A DNA stretch of 64,000 bases from the NCBI RefSeq assembly GCF_021343995.1, contig NZ_JAJTTE010000028.1, positions 34,615 to 98,614 of the forward strand, read 5' to 3'. The DNA comes from Pseudonocardia terrae (GTDB lineage Bacteria > Actinomycetota > Actinomycetes > Mycobacteriales > Pseudonocardiaceae). The notes beneath the pieces are model-generated. The model worked only from the letters and a program-made list of their open reading frames with translations, had not been told where the DNA came from and did not search any database. Positions 9,918-18,652 of the stretch are shown in pieces (the first letter of the stretch is position 1; every line of letters starts with the position of its first letter). The translations under genes were made by a program, and so were the position numbers.

Positions 9918-10344
9918 GCTGTCCTCCGCTGGTCCGTACCCCGATCCGACCGGGACGCCGCACGGACCGGGCCGCCCGCCCGCGACCGCCCACCGAAGCA
10001 GGCGGGCGCACTCGGGCCCCGCGTCCGCCGGGGGAGCTGCGACCCGACATCTGTACGTCCACAGGACACTACCCGGCGGTCCGGCCCCCGGCCGCCCGTC
10101 GGGCGGGCGTGCGATGACCGGTCGGCGGGAGGTGGACCGGCGGCGATCGGCAAGCCGACACGCCGAGCGGGAGGAGTGATTCCTCCGGGGCCGCCGGCCG
10201 TCGCACCGCGACGGTCCGGCCGAGGGGGTCCCGAGAACGGAACAGGCGCGCCGTCCGCGACGCTGCGGCGGTGCGCCCGGTCACAGAGGCTAGGTCAGCA
10301 CCTGCCCGGTCGTCCAGGGGCCGGGTGGACGGATTTCCGCGTGA
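9918..10344. other. 427-bp intergenic stretch with no convincing gene
   Basis: It lies upstream of the CvnA-like gene and downstream of yciO, both on minus. Short frames here have no family resemblance and no ribosome sites. On the minus strand a TACAGAT sequence near 10050 could be a -10 for the CvnA-like gene, but no good -35 accompanies it. Confidence 0.4.
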
Positions 10345-10974
10345 TCACTCGAATCTGGACGGATCACCCGCTCCGGTGCGGACGATCTCGGGCTCCGGGC
10401 CGGAGAGATCGACGACGGTGGTCGGTTCGGTGCCGCACTCCCCCGAGTCGAGCACCGCGTCGACGGCGTGGTCGAGCCGCTCCTTGATCTCCCAGCCCTG
10501 GGTCGGCGGGACGTCCGGTTCCGCCGAGTCGGGCAGCAGGAGCGTCGAGGAGAGCAACGGCTCGCCGAGCTCGGCGAGGAGGGCCTGGGCCACCAGGTGG
10601 TCCGGGATGCGCACGCCGACGGTCTTCTTCTTCGGGTGCAGCAGCCGGCGCGGCACCTCCTTGGTCGCCGGGAGGATGAACGTGTACGGGCCGGGCGTCG
10701 CCGCCTTGATCGCCCGGAACACGGAGTTGCCCACCTGGACGAACTGCCCGAGCTGCGCGAAGTCGCTGCAGACCAGCGTGAAGTGGTGACGGTCGTCGAG
10801 CCTGCGGATCGTGCGGATCCGGTCGAGGCCCTCCTTGTTGCCGAGCTGACAGCCCAGGGCGAAGACCGAGTCGGTGGGATAGACGATCAGACCGCCCCCG
10901 CGGACGATGTCGACCGCCTGACCGATCGCACGGCGCTGCGGGTTGTCCGGGTGCACGTCGATGTACCGGGCCAC
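10345..10974 (-). CDS. yciO: YciO-type Sua5/YrdC-family protein
   Basis: The 209 aa product closely follows the YciO branch of the Sua5/TsaC family: YIDVHPDNPQRRAI at the start, GGLIVYPTDSVFALGC, HHFTLVCSDF, PGPYTFILPATKEVPRRLL and KKKTVGVRIPDH. TsaC/Sua5 enzymes make threonylcarbamoyl-AMP for the t6A tRNA modification. YciO proteins share the fold, but their physiological role is less certain. The frame is open to 11031. The GTG at 10974 is chosen because YciO homology begins there and a TACGCT box (10986-10981) lies 6 bases before it, implying a leaderless transcript. Confidence 0.9.
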   Translation of the reverse strand: MARYIDVHPDNPQRRAIGQAVDIVRGGGLIVYPTDSVFALGCQLGNKEGLDRIRTIRRLDDRHHFTLVCSDFAQLGQFVQVGNSVFRAIKAATPGPYTFILPATKEVPRRLLHPKKKTVGVRIPDHLVAQALLAELGEPLLSSTLLLPDSAEPDVPPTQGWEIKERLDHAVDAVLDSGECGTEPTTVVDLSGPEPEIVRTGAGDPSRFE

Positions 10975-11091
10975 CGCCGCAGCGTAGCGTCGCGGCGCCG
11001 TCGTCAGGGTGCGGAGCGGGCCGGGGATCACCTAGCGTCGGGGGGCGGCCGCACCGCCGGCCGCACCGCCCGCCGATCCCAGGAGGACGCC

Positions 11092-11595
11092 GTGACCCCC
11101 GCCGAGCTGCTCACCGACGCCTTCGGCCGCATCGCGGAGGGCGTGCCCGCCGTGGTCGACGGCCTGTCCGAGGACCAGCTCGCGCTGCGGCTGAACAACG
11201 AGGGCAACTCGATCGCGTGGCTGCTGTGGCACCTGACCCGGGTGCAGGACGACCACCTGGCCGACGCCTTCGGCACCGAGCAGGTCTGGCTCGCCGACGG
11301 CTGGCAGGAGCGCTTCGGCCTCGACCTCGAACCCGCCGACACCGGCTACGGGCACGGCCCCGACCAGGTCGTCTCCGTGCGCGCGACCGCGGACCTGCTC
11401 GCCGGGTACCACGCCGCCGTCGCGGAGCGCACCGTCGAGCTGCTGGCGAAGCTCACCCCGGAGCAGCTCGACGAGGTGATCGACGACGACTGGGACCCGC
11501 CGGTCACCCGGGGCGTCCGGCTCGTCTCCGTGGTCGACGACGACGCCAGGCACCTCGGGCAGGCCGAGTACGTCCGGGGGCTCCTGCCGGGCTGA
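11092..11595 (+). CDS. DinB/DUF664-family protein (putative mycothiol-dependent)
   Basis: The 167 aa four-helix protein has the DinB/DUF664 pattern: NEGNSIAWLLWHLTRVQDDH near residue 40 and a C-terminal DDDARHLGQAEYVRGL. The spaced histidines are the likely metal ligands. Actinobacterial members are often mycothiol-dependent S-transferases or maleylpyruvate isomerase relatives, but the reaction here is unknown. An AGGAGGA ribosome site sits 5 bases before the GTG at 11092, and a TAGCGT -10 candidate near 11034 serves a promoter divergent from yciO. Confidence 0.85.
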   Translation: MTPAELLTDAFGRIAEGVPAVVDGLSEDQLALRLNNEGNSIAWLLWHLTRVQDDHLADAFGTEQVWLADGWQERFGLDLEPADTGYGHGPDQVVSVRATADLLAGYHAAVAERTVELLAKLTPEQLDEVIDDDWDPPVTRGVRLVSVVDDDARHLGQAEYVRGLLPG

Positions 11596-11637
11596 TCGAG
11601 TCTGGCCGCCGGGCCGCGCCTGGTGTGAGGTGGGGAC

Positions 11638-12435
11638 ATGGATCTCCAGTTGACCGGCAGGCGGGCGATCGTGACCGGCGGGAGCCGCGGCATCGGGCTC
11701 GCGGTGGCGGCGGCGCTGGCCGCCGAGGGCTGTGACGTCGCGATCGTCTCGCGTGGCAAGGAGGCGCTCGACGAGGCCGCCGCCCGGCTCGCCGCGCACG
11801 GCACCCGGATCGTGCCCCTCGTCGCCGACACCACCGACGACGCGTCCGTGCGCGCGATGGTCGACGAGGTGGTGACCACGCTCGGCGGCGTCGACATCCT
11901 GGTGAACGCGGCGGCCAGGCCCGCGTCGTCGGGGGCGCAGGCCGCGGCCTCCACCACCGGCGACGACCTCGTGCGCGCGCAGTTCGAGACCAAGGTGCTG
12001 GGCTACCTGCGCTGCGCCCGCGCCGTCGCCCCCCTGATGACCGCGCAGGGCTGGGGCCGGATCGTCAACATCAGCGGGCTCAACGCGCGCGGCTCGTCGT
12101 CGCTGGTCGGGTCGGTGCGCAACGTCGCGGTCTCCGCGATGACCGCCGCGCTGGCCGACGAGCTGGGCCCGCAGGGCGTCAACGTCACCGTCGTGCACCC
12201 CGGGCTCACCGTCACCGAGCGCACCCCCGGGATGATCGCCGCGAAGGCCGCCGCCGACGGCACGTCGGAGGCCGAGGCCGAGCGCGCCCTCGGGCGGAGG
12301 ACCACCGTCGGCCGGATGATCACCGCCGAGGAGGTCGCCGACGTCGTCGCCTTCCTCGCCTCGCCGCGCAGCGTCGCGATCAACGGCGACGCCGTGGCCG
12401 CGGGCGGCGGGCAGCCGGGGGTGACCTACTACTGA
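11638..12435 (+). CDS. SDR-family protein lacking the catalytic Tyr and Lys
   Basis: The 265 aa product has a good Rossmann start (VTGGSRGIG) and ends in a typical SDR C-terminus (AEEVADVVAFLASPRSVAINGDAVAAGGG). The NNAG motif is altered to NAAA. In the catalytic stretch IVNISGLNARGSSSLVGSVRNVA the Tyr and Lys positions are occupied by Gly158 and Asn162, judged by spacing to Thr169. It therefore probably cannot run the classical YxxxK proton relay. A GAGGTGGGG ribosome site precedes the ATG. It may bind a nucleotide or act on another chemistry; annotation as a plain reductase would be unsafe. Confidence 0.8.
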   Translation: MDLQLTGRRAIVTGGSRGIGLAVAAALAAEGCDVAIVSRGKEALDEAAARLAAHGTRIVPLVADTTDDASVRAMVDEVVTTLGGVDILVNAAARPASSGAQAAASTTGDDLVRAQFETKVLGYLRCARAVAPLMTAQGWGRIVNISGLNARGSSSLVGSVRNVAVSAMTAALADELGPQGVNVTVVHPGLTVTERTPGMIAAKAAADGTSEAEAERALGRRTTVGRMITAEEVADVVAFLASPRSVAINGDAVAAGGGQPGVTYY

Positions 12436-12460
12436 GATCCGGGATCGGGATACTCGGGCC

Positions 12461-13615
12461 GTGGCGGACGACCGACGGCCCCTGTACCACCTCGTCGGGA
12501 CCGCGGGGTACCCGAACTACGGCGACGAGCTGATCGCCGCCGGCTGGCTGCGGCACCTGGCCCGCACCGCACCGGAGGCGGACGTGTGGCTCGACTGCCC
12601 CTCCCCCGGCACCGCGGCCACCCTCCTCGACGGGCTGCACCCGCGGGCGCGCTTCACCGACACCGTCTGGCGGCTGTGCCACGCGGCGCCGGAGGGCGGG
12701 CCGTGGGAGACCGTGGCGTGGGTGCGCAACGCGGTGGCCGAACCGGGCCGCGCACCCCGGTGGGTCGCGGGCGTCGAGCTGCTGCGCCGCGCGGACGTCG
12801 TGCATGTGATCGGCGGCGGGTACGTCAACGGGATCTGGCCGCGGCACGCCGGGGTCCTCGCCGGCGCGGTCGCCGCCGTCGAGCACTCGGGCGGGCGGGC
12901 CGTCGCGACCGGGCAGGGCCTCACGCCGGCGGCCGACGGCGCCGGCCCGCTGCTGCGCTCGTTGCTGGAGCGGTTCGCGCTGGTCGAGGTGCGCGACGAG
13001 GCCTCGGCCCGTCTGCTCGACCGGCCGGACACCCTCGGGCTCGACGACGCCTTCCTCCCGGCCGCCGCCGTCCCGGCCCGCGCCGACGCTCCGCGGGTCG
13101 TGCTCTGCCTGCAGTCCGACCTCAGCGAGCGGCCCGCCGAGGCGCTGGCCACGTTCGTGCTCGGGGCGCTGCGCAGGTGGGAGGTCGACCCGAAGGAGGT
13201 CGCCGTCGTCGAGGGGATCCCGGGGCAGGACCGGGTGGTGTACGCGCTGCTGGAGCACGAGCTGCCCGGAGCGCGGTTCGTGCCGTTCGACGCGGTGTGG
13301 CAGGACGGGCTGCCGGTCGCGGCGGATCAGACGTGGATCTCCACCCGGTTCCACCCGCACCTCGTGGCGGCGGCGGTGGGCGCGGGCGGGCTCGCGGTCA
13401 GCATCGACGGCGACTACTACCCCACGAAGCACCGCTCCCTGATCGCGCTGGGCAGCGGGTGGGACCTGGTCACCGACCTCGACGCCACACCGGACCGGCC
13501 GCGTCCCGGCGGCTTCCGCGCCGATGTCCTGGCCGGCCTGCGGGAACGGAAGGCGGCGCTGGCCGACCGCGTCTACGGTCGCCGCGTGCGCACGGGGATC
13601 CGCCGCACGGCGTGA
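12461..13615 (+). CDS. Polysaccharide pyruvyl transferase family protein
   Basis: The 384 aa product matches the polysaccharide pyruvyl transferase fold: an N-terminal GTAGYPNYGDELI, DVVHVIGGGYVNGIW near residue 110, RAVATGQGLTP, FALVEVRDEASARLL and a C-terminal TRFHPHLVAAAVGAGGLAVS. Members add ketal pyruvate to cell-surface sugars from phosphoenolpyruvate. No glycan locus surrounds it, so the acceptor is unknown. A GATACT box ends 6 bases before the GTG at 12461, so the gene is probably leaderless and transcribed on its own. Confidence 0.85.
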   Translation: MADDRRPLYHLVGTAGYPNYGDELIAAGWLRHLARTAPEADVWLDCPSPGTAATLLDGLHPRARFTDTVWRLCHAAPEGGPWETVAWVRNAVAEPGRAPRWVAGVELLRRADVVHVIGGGYVNGIWPRHAGVLAGAVAAVEHSGGRAVATGQGLTPAADGAGPLLRSLLERFALVEVRDEASARLLDRPDTLGLDDAFLPAAAVPARADAPRVVLCLQSDLSERPAEALATFVLGALRRWEVDPKEVAVVEGIPGQDRVVYALLEHELPGARFVPFDAVWQDGLPVAADQTWISTRFHPHLVAAAVGAGGLAVSIDGDYYPTKHRSLIALGSGWDLVTDLDATPDRPRPGGFRADVLAGLRERKAALADRVYGRRVRTGIRRTA

Positions 13616-13686
13616 CGGCGGCGAAACGTGCCGACGATCACCCACATGGGGGGACACGTTCGGCGGCAGCGCCACGATGAGCAGGC

Positions 13687-13920
13687 ATGGACGCGATCAG
13701 CAACGACCACGGGGCCGCGGCCGTCCCGGTTCCCGCCCAGCGTCCGGCCCCCGAGGACCCCGTCGCCGCCGACGAACGCCTGGTCGAGGACATCAGGACC
13801 GGGCGCCGTGCCCTCGACGACCCCGATCCCGTCGTGCGCGCCCTCGTGCTCTGGCGCCAGGTGATGCGGATGCCGCGGACCGGTCGGAGCGGCGGCCGGC
13901 GCCGGTGCCGTCACCGGTGA
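13687..13920 (+). CDS. Small hypothetical protein (77 aa)
   Basis: This frame starts with MDAISNDHGAAAVPVPAQ, has a charged central part (DERLVEDIRTGRRALDDPDPVVRALVLW) and ends in an Arg-rich tail. Codon third positions are strongly GC-biased, as in the real genes around it. It resembles no family I recognise and has only a weak ribosome site. It converges on the desaturase gene with 3 bases between the stops. A chance frame cannot be excluded. Confidence 0.5.
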   Translation: MDAISNDHGAAAVPVPAQRPAPEDPVAADERLVEDIRTGRRALDDPDPVVRALVLWRQVMRMPRTGRSGGRRRCRHR

Positions 13921-13923
13921 GGA

Positions 13924-14922
13924 TCAGGTCTCCTGCAGCTGGGTGAGCCGACGCGTGGTGGGCCAGCGCACGTCGTGCGCCCAGCCGAACCGCTCGAACA
14001 GCCAGATCACCCGGGCGGAGATGTCGATCTGTCCCTTGAGGACGCCGTGCCGCGCGCAGGTCGGGTCGGCGTGGTGCAGGTTGTGCCAGCTCTCGCCCAT
14101 GGACAGAATCGCGAGCGGCCAGAAGTTGCGGGAGCGGTCCCGCGAGCGGAACGGTCGCGCGCCCACCATGTGGCAGATCGAGTTGATCGACCAGGTCACG
14201 TGGTGGCACACCCCCATGCGCACCAGCCCGCCCCAGAAGAACCCGGTCAGCACGCCGGCCCAGGACCAGGTCAGCAGCCCACCGAGCAGCGCGGGCAGGA
14301 CGAGGCTCGCCGCCACCCAGACTCCGAACAGCCCGCTCACCCGGCGCAGCGCCTTGTCCGCGAGCAGGTCCGGGATGAACCGCTCCCAGTTCGTCTTGCG
14401 CCGGTCGAAGATCCAGCCGATGTGCGCCCAGAAGAAGCCGCGGGCGACCGCCCACGGCGTGGTGCCGTAGCGCCACGGCGAGTGCGGGTCGCCCTCCTTG
14501 TCGGAGTAGGCGTGGTGGCGGCGGTGGTCGGCGACCCACGCCATCATCGAGCCCTGGATCGCCATCGAGCCGGTGATCGCCAGGGCCACCCGCAGCCACG
14601 GGCGCGCCTTGAAGGAGCGGTGGGTGAAGTGCCGGTGGTAGCCGACGGTCACGCCCAGGATGCCCACGGTGTAGAAGACCGCCGCGATCGCGAGGTCCCA
14701 CCAGCCCAGGCCCCAGCCCCACAGGACGGGGACGGTCGCCACCAGGGCGAGCACGGGGATCACCACGAACGCCCAGACCAGGCCCTGCTGCCACGTGCTG
14801 CGGTACTCGCCGATCATCGGCTTCGGGCCCCGCGGAGCGCTGCTCGACTCGGGGCCCGTCACCGGGCCGGGAGCGGGATCGGGGGCGGGGAGGTCGGGGG
14901 CCTCGACGCTCAAGCGGGTCAC
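13924..14922 (-). CDS. Acyl-CoA (fatty acid) desaturase
   Basis: The 332 aa membrane di-iron enzyme should introduce a cis double bond into acyl chains. All three histidine boxes are present: HRHFTH, HRRHH and HNLHH. They sit among hydrophobic segments (VWAFVVIPVLALVATVPVLW; IAAVFYTVGILGVTVGY; VVLPALLGGLLTW-like stretches). Length and motif spacing fit delta-9 acyl-CoA desaturases. The GTG at 14922 follows a weak CGAGG site. A TAGGCT sequence about 38 bases upstream (14966-14961) may be the -10. No ferredoxin reductase gene is adjacent. Confidence 0.92.
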   Translation of the reverse strand: MTRLSVEAPDLPAPDPAPGPVTGPESSSAPRGPKPMIGEYRSTWQQGLVWAFVVIPVLALVATVPVLWGWGLGWWDLAIAAVFYTVGILGVTVGYHRHFTHRSFKARPWLRVALAITGSMAIQGSMMAWVADHRRHHAYSDKEGDPHSPWRYGTTPWAVARGFFWAHIGWIFDRRKTNWERFIPDLLADKALRRVSGLFGVWVAASLVLPALLGGLLTWSWAGVLTGFFWGGLVRMGVCHHVTWSINSICHMVGARPFRSRDRSRNFWPLAILSMGESWHNLHHADPTCARHGVLKGQIDISARVIWLFERFGWAHDVRWPTTRRLTQLQET

Positions 14923-15109
14923 CTCGTGGGGTCGGGGGCGGATCGGGCGGACTTGAGGGAAGCCTAAGGGCGAGCACCTGGTACCCGCAGGGCGCAGGGG
15001 TAGTCCTCACGCGGTCGCCGTCCGTGTGTCACCGGTCCGGAACCGTCGAGCCACCGGGCCGGACGTGCCAGGATCGTCGGACCCGACGTCGGCGACGAGA
15101 AGGAGACCC

Positions 15110-15817
15110 ATGACCCGCTACGAGCGCGTGCCCGCCCCCGACGGCGGCGAGTTCGACGCCTACCTGGCCCTCCCCGGGAGCGGCCGCGGGCCCGGTGTCC
15201 TCGTGTTCCAGGAGATCTTCGGGATCAACGACAACATCCGCGGGATCTGCGACCGGCTCGCCGGCGAGGGGTACGTGGCCCTCGCGCCGGACATGTTCTG
15301 GCGGCTCGAGCCGCGCTTCGAGCGCAAGGACGAGTCCGCGCTGGCCGAGTGCATGGGCATGGTCCAGCGGCTCGACTTCGCCGCCGCCGTGGGCGACATC
15401 ACCGCGGCCTTCGCCCACCTGCGCGCGATGCCCGAGAGCACCGGCAAGGTCGGCGCCATCGGGTTCTGCCTCGGCGGCACGCTCACCTGGCTGTGCGCCA
15501 CCACCGCCCGGGTCGACGGTGCCGGCATCGACGCCGCGGTCCCCTACTACGGCTCGGGCATCCACGACATGCTCGACCGCGCCGACGACCTCGAGTGCCC
15601 CACGCTGTTCCACTACGGCGACCGGGACCCGTTCATCCCGCAGGAGCAGATCGAGAAGGTCGAGGCCGCGGCGGGCGGGAAGCCGCAGGTCGAGGTGCGG
15701 CACTACGACGCCGGCCACGCCTTCTCCAACTGGGACGCGCCCTCGATGTACGACGAGAAGGCCGCCACCGAGGCGTGGGGTCACACCACCTCCTTCCTCG
15801 CCGAGCACCTGAAGTAG
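15110..15817 (+). CDS. Dienelactone hydrolase family protein
   Basis: The 235 aa alpha/beta hydrolase has the dienelactone hydrolase triad: nucleophilic Cys in GAIGFCLGG, Asp in HYGDRDPFIP and His in DAGHAFSNW. The oxyanion-hole block VLVFQEIFGIN is also typical. The classical enzyme opens dienelactones from chloroaromatic breakdown, but many homologues act on other esters. The ATG at 15110 is preceded by AAGGAGA at good spacing, whereas the frame itself is open from 15026. It converges with the LLM gene 13 bases further on. Confidence 0.9.
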   Translation: MTRYERVPAPDGGEFDAYLALPGSGRGPGVLVFQEIFGINDNIRGICDRLAGEGYVALAPDMFWRLEPRFERKDESALAECMGMVQRLDFAAAVGDITAAFAHLRAMPESTGKVGAIGFCLGGTLTWLCATTARVDGAGIDAAVPYYGSGIHDMLDRADDLECPTLFHYGDRDPFIPQEQIEKVEAAAGGKPQVEVRHYDAGHAFSNWDAPSMYDEKAATEAWGHTTSFLAEHLK

Positions 15818-15830
15818 GCGGAGGGGTCGG

Positions 15831-16751
15831 CTACTCGCCCTCCTGCTTCCGCAGCAGGGCGCGGGTGCGGGCGCGCTCCTCGGGGTCGGGCGAGAAGGGC
15901 AGAGCGACGTACTCGTCCACCCCCGCCTCCCGCAGCTCCCCGAGCCGTTCCGCGACCTCCTGCTCCCCGCCGACGATCGCCGCGTCCTCGGGGCCCGCGT
16001 AGCCCTCGCGGTCGAGCATCGCGCGGTAGGACGGCAGCCGGCCGTAGATCGCGAACTGCCGGGCGGCCTCGGTGCGGGCCGCGTCGACCGCGTCGGTCAC
16101 GGTGATCGGCAGCGAGGCGACCACCCGCACGGTCCGGCCGGCCTCCTCGGCGGCGCCGCGGATCGTCGGGACCACGTGCTCGGCGAGGGTCCGCGGGCCG
16201 GTCATCCAGGTGACCGTGCCGGCGGTGCGACGCCCGGCGAGCCGCAGCATCTGCGGGCCGAGCGCGGCGAGGTACACCTCGGGCGCCGGCGCGCCCGGTA
16301 CCTTCAGCGAGCCCCGGGTCGTGACGAGCTCGCCCTCCGCGGCGGCCTTCTCCCCCGCCAGCAGCGGCAGCAGCCCGTCGAGGTACTCGGACGCCCGCCG
16401 GACCGGGCGGTCGAACGGCAGACCCCAGACCCCCTCGACGACGGGCCGGTGGCTGAGCCCGAGCCCGAGCGTCAGTCGGCCCTCGCCGATCAGGTTGACG
16501 GTGAGCGCACGCTGGGCGAGCGCCATCGGGTGCTGCGGCTGGATCGGGAGCACGCCGGTGCCGACCTCGATCCCCGGCACCTCGCGCAGGGCCACGGCGA
16601 GGACGGTCAGCAGGTCGGGCTCGTAGGGCAGCTGCGCCGTCCAGTACCGGCGGAAGCCCTCGTCGCGCAGCCGCGCGAGCACCTCGACGTAGGTGTCGAC
16701 GACGGAGCGGCCCCCGCCGTCGCCCAGGTAGCCGAACATGCTGATCCGCAT
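15831..16751 (-). CDS. LLM-class (probably F420-dependent) oxidoreductase
   Basis: The 306 aa luciferase-like TIM barrel begins MRISMFGYLGDGG and has EVGTGVLPIQPQHPMALAQ, RLTLGLGLSHRP and YLAALGPQMLRLAGRRTAG. This is the pattern of small LLM proteins that use F420 rather than FMN. Starts at 16757 (MAMRIS) or 16769 are also possible, since none has a strong ribosome site. No neighbour fixes the substrate. Confidence 0.85.
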   Translation of the reverse strand: MRISMFGYLGDGGGRSVVDTYVEVLARLRDEGFRRYWTAQLPYEPDLLTVLAVALREVPGIEVGTGVLPIQPQHPMALAQRALTVNLIGEGRLTLGLGLSHRPVVEGVWGLPFDRPVRRASEYLDGLLPLLAGEKAAAEGELVTTRGSLKVPGAPAPEVYLAALGPQMLRLAGRRTAGTVTWMTGPRTLAEHVVPTIRGAAEEAGRTVRVVASLPITVTDAVDAARTEAARQFAIYGRLPSYRAMLDREGYAGPEDAAIVGGEQEVAERLGELREAGVDEYVALPFSPDPEERARTRALLRKQEGE

Positions 16752-16785
16752 CGCCATGCGGGCCAGCATCCCAGCCCGGGACCGC

Positions 16786-17154
16786 TCAGCCCCGCACGGC
16801 CGCCAGGAACGCGGTGACGTCGCGGTGCACCACGAAGTGCCGGTCCAGCCCGAGCAGCATCGCGACCCGGCTCACCCCGGGGTGGGCGTGCAGCCCGGCG
16901 AGGTGCACCCGGCCGCCGGAGCGGGTGTAGACGCCGAGCAGCGCGCTCACGCCGACCGAGCCGAGGTAGGTGACCTCCGACAGGTCCACCAGCACGGCGC
17001 GCGCGCCGACCGCGGCCGCGTGCAGCGCGTCGTGCAGCCGCGCCGCGGAGTCCGCGTCGAGCTCGCCGACGAGCCGGAGCGCGACCACGCCGTGGTCCAG
17101 GGTCCGGCTCTCGGCCGTGAAGGAGCTGGGCGATCGTTCCAGTGCGCGCGTCAC
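16786..17154 (-). CDS. STAS-domain anti-sigma factor antagonist
   Basis: The 122 aa single-domain protein has the STAS core GVVALRLVGELDADSAARL and AVLVDLSEVTYLGSVGVSALL. The serine after YLG is the expected phosphorylation site; Gly in place of the preceding Asp is common in actinobacterial members. Such proteins bind anti-sigma kinases and release sigma factors of the SigB/SigF type. No kinase gene is adjacent. The GTG at 17154 has an AAGGAGG site 8 bases upstream, and a TTGACC -35-like element lies about 60 bases before that. Confidence 0.88.
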   Translation of the reverse strand: MTRALERSPSSFTAESRTLDHGVVALRLVGELDADSAARLHDALHAAAVGARAVLVDLSEVTYLGSVGVSALLGVYTRSGGRVHLAGLHAHPGVSRVAMLLGLDRHFVVHRDVTAFLAAVRG

Positions 17155-17338
17155 GCCGATGGCCTCCTTCGCCTCACACCGCCGGACCTCACCTTCCCGC
17201 CAGGTCAGGGAGGGGTCAACCGACGCCTGGGTGACGTGATCACCACGTTTGCCCGACGCCGCGACGGGCTACACGTGACACCCGCGCCGGCGCACGGCAT
17301 CCCTCTACCCTGGGTCCCGACGGCGGGAGGAGGCCGGC

Positions 17339-17935
17339 GTGCCGAAGGTGCTCGGGGGGTCGCTCGCCGCCCATCGCGACGAGGTCCGCGCCCGCGTGTT
17401 CGCCGCGCTGCGCGAGCTGCTCTACGAGCGCGGGTTCGACGCCGTCACCCTCGCCGGGGTCGCGGCCGCGGCCGGCGTGGGCCGGACGTCGATCTACAAC
17501 CACTTCCCGGACCGCCAGGCGCTGCTCGTGGCGTTCGTGGAGCACGAGGCGGACCGGTACGTCGCCGAGCTCGAGGGGGCGCTGACCGCGGCGGCCACGC
17601 CGACCGAGCGGCTCGCCGTCTTCGCACGGCTGCAGCTGCACCGGCTCGCGGAGTTCCACCTGCCCCCGGGCCAGGGCCTCGCCGGGACCCTCGATCCCGA
17701 GGCCTACCGGCGGATCGCGGCGCACGCGGACCCGATCGGCGACCGACTGGCCCGGATCGTGCGGGAGGGGATCGAGGCGGGTGAGATGGCCGCCGAGGAC
17801 CCGGCCGTGCTCGTGGCGATGATCGGCGCGGCGCTGTCCGCCCGGCAGATCGTGGACGTGCCGCCCGACGAGCTGACGGACTCGGTTCAGGCGGCCGTGC
17901 GGGTCGTGCTGGGCATGGTCCGGCCGACGAGCTGA
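17339..17935 (+). CDS. TetR-family transcriptional regulator (likely repressor of the heme oxygenase gene)
   Basis: The 198 aa product has an N-terminal TetR helix-turn-helix (LYERGFDAVTLAGVAAAAGVGRTSIYNHFPDRQALL, about residues 29-64) and a C-terminal ligand/dimer domain. A GGGAGGAGG ribosome site precedes the GTG. It lies 71 bases upstream of the heme oxygenase gene, and the gap holds a perfect 15-bp palindrome, so local repression is the simplest idea. The intergenic DNA before its own start has a TGACAC half-site near 17276, which could allow autoregulation. Confidence 0.88.
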   Translation: MPKVLGGSLAAHRDEVRARVFAALRELLYERGFDAVTLAGVAAAAGVGRTSIYNHFPDRQALLVAFVEHEADRYVAELEGALTAAATPTERLAVFARLQLHRLAEFHLPPGQGLAGTLDPEAYRRIAAHADPIGDRLARIVREGIEAGEMAAEDPAVLVAMIGAALSARQIVDVPPDELTDSVQAAVRVVLGMVRPTS

Positions 17936-17961
17936 GGCTGGCCTCGGTCCAGCGGGTGCTC

Positions 17962-17986
17962 TAGCATCTTTCTGACACGGTGTCAG
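17962..17986 (+). promoter_or_regulatory. TAGCAT -10 box and perfect palindromic operator before heme oxygenase
   Basis: CTGACAC-G-GTGTCAG (17972-17986) is a perfect 7+1+7 palindrome of the kind bound by TetR dimers. It starts 5 bases after a TAGCAT -10 candidate (17962-17967) and so would cover the transcription start. The heme oxygenase ATG is 21 bases downstream. Confidence 0.7.
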
Positions 17987-18006
17987 GAAGATGCGGGAGG
18001 AACGGC

Positions 18007-18645
18007 ATGGGCGAGCTCTCCACCGGCCTGCGACGGGCGACGGCCGAGATCCACGAGCGTGCCCACCGGTCCACCTACATGGCCGCCCTGCTCGACGGGC
18101 GTCTCCCGCTGTCCGCGTACACCCTGCTCGCCCAGCAGTACCTCGCGATCTACGGCGCCCTCGAGGCCACGGGCGACGCGTTGGCCGCCGACCCGGCCGC
18201 GGGTCCGTTCGTGATCGACGAGCTGCGCCGGCTCCCCGCCCTGCGCCGGGACGTCACCGCCCTGGGCGGATCGGTCGACTCGCCGCGGGTCCTGCCCGCG
18301 ACCGGGGCGTACGTGGCCCGCCTGCGCGAGGCCGCGACCGACGCGCCGGTCTTCGTGGCTCACCACTACACCCGCTACCTGGGCGATCTCGCCGGTGGCC
18401 AGGTCGTGCGCAGGATGCTGGAGCGCACCTACGGCGTGACCGGCCCCGGCGCGCTGTTCTACGACTTCTCGGCGCTCGGCAGCCCGTCGGTGTTCCGCAA
18501 GCGCTACCGCACCCTGCTCGACGGCGCCCCGTTCGACGAGATCGAGCAGCGCCGGGCCGCCGACGAGGCGGTCCGGGCGTTCGAGCTGAACATCGCGGTG
18601 TTCGACGAGCTGGCCGAGGCGACCGGGCTGCCCGCCGCCGCCTGA
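18007..18645 (+). CDS. hmuO: Heme oxygenase (biliverdin-producing)
   Basis: The 212 aa alpha-helical protein should open heme to biliverdin, CO and iron. His16 in TAEIHERAH is the proximal heme ligand. The distal-helix signature YLGDLAGGQVVRR and the FYDFSALGSPSVFRKRYRTLLD region are complete. The ATG at 18007 has a GGGAGGAA site; the in-frame GTG at 17980 would place the start inside the operator and is less likely. No heme uptake genes are adjacent, so it may serve heme turnover or chromophore supply rather than import. Confidence 0.92.
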   Translation: MGELSTGLRRATAEIHERAHRSTYMAALLDGRLPLSAYTLLAQQYLAIYGALEATGDALAADPAAGPFVIDELRRLPALRRDVTALGGSVDSPRVLPATGAYVARLREAATDAPVFVAHHYTRYLGDLAGGQVVRRMLERTYGVTGPGALFYDFSALGSPSVFRKRYRTLLDGAPFDEIEQRRAADEAVRAFELNIAVFDELAEATGLPAAA

Positions 18646-18652
18646 GGCCTGC

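Noticed and set aside
10069..10284. Short minus-strand frame in the 427-base gap before the CvnA-like gene
   Set aside because: No ribosome site, Arg/Pro-rich random composition and no recognisable family.
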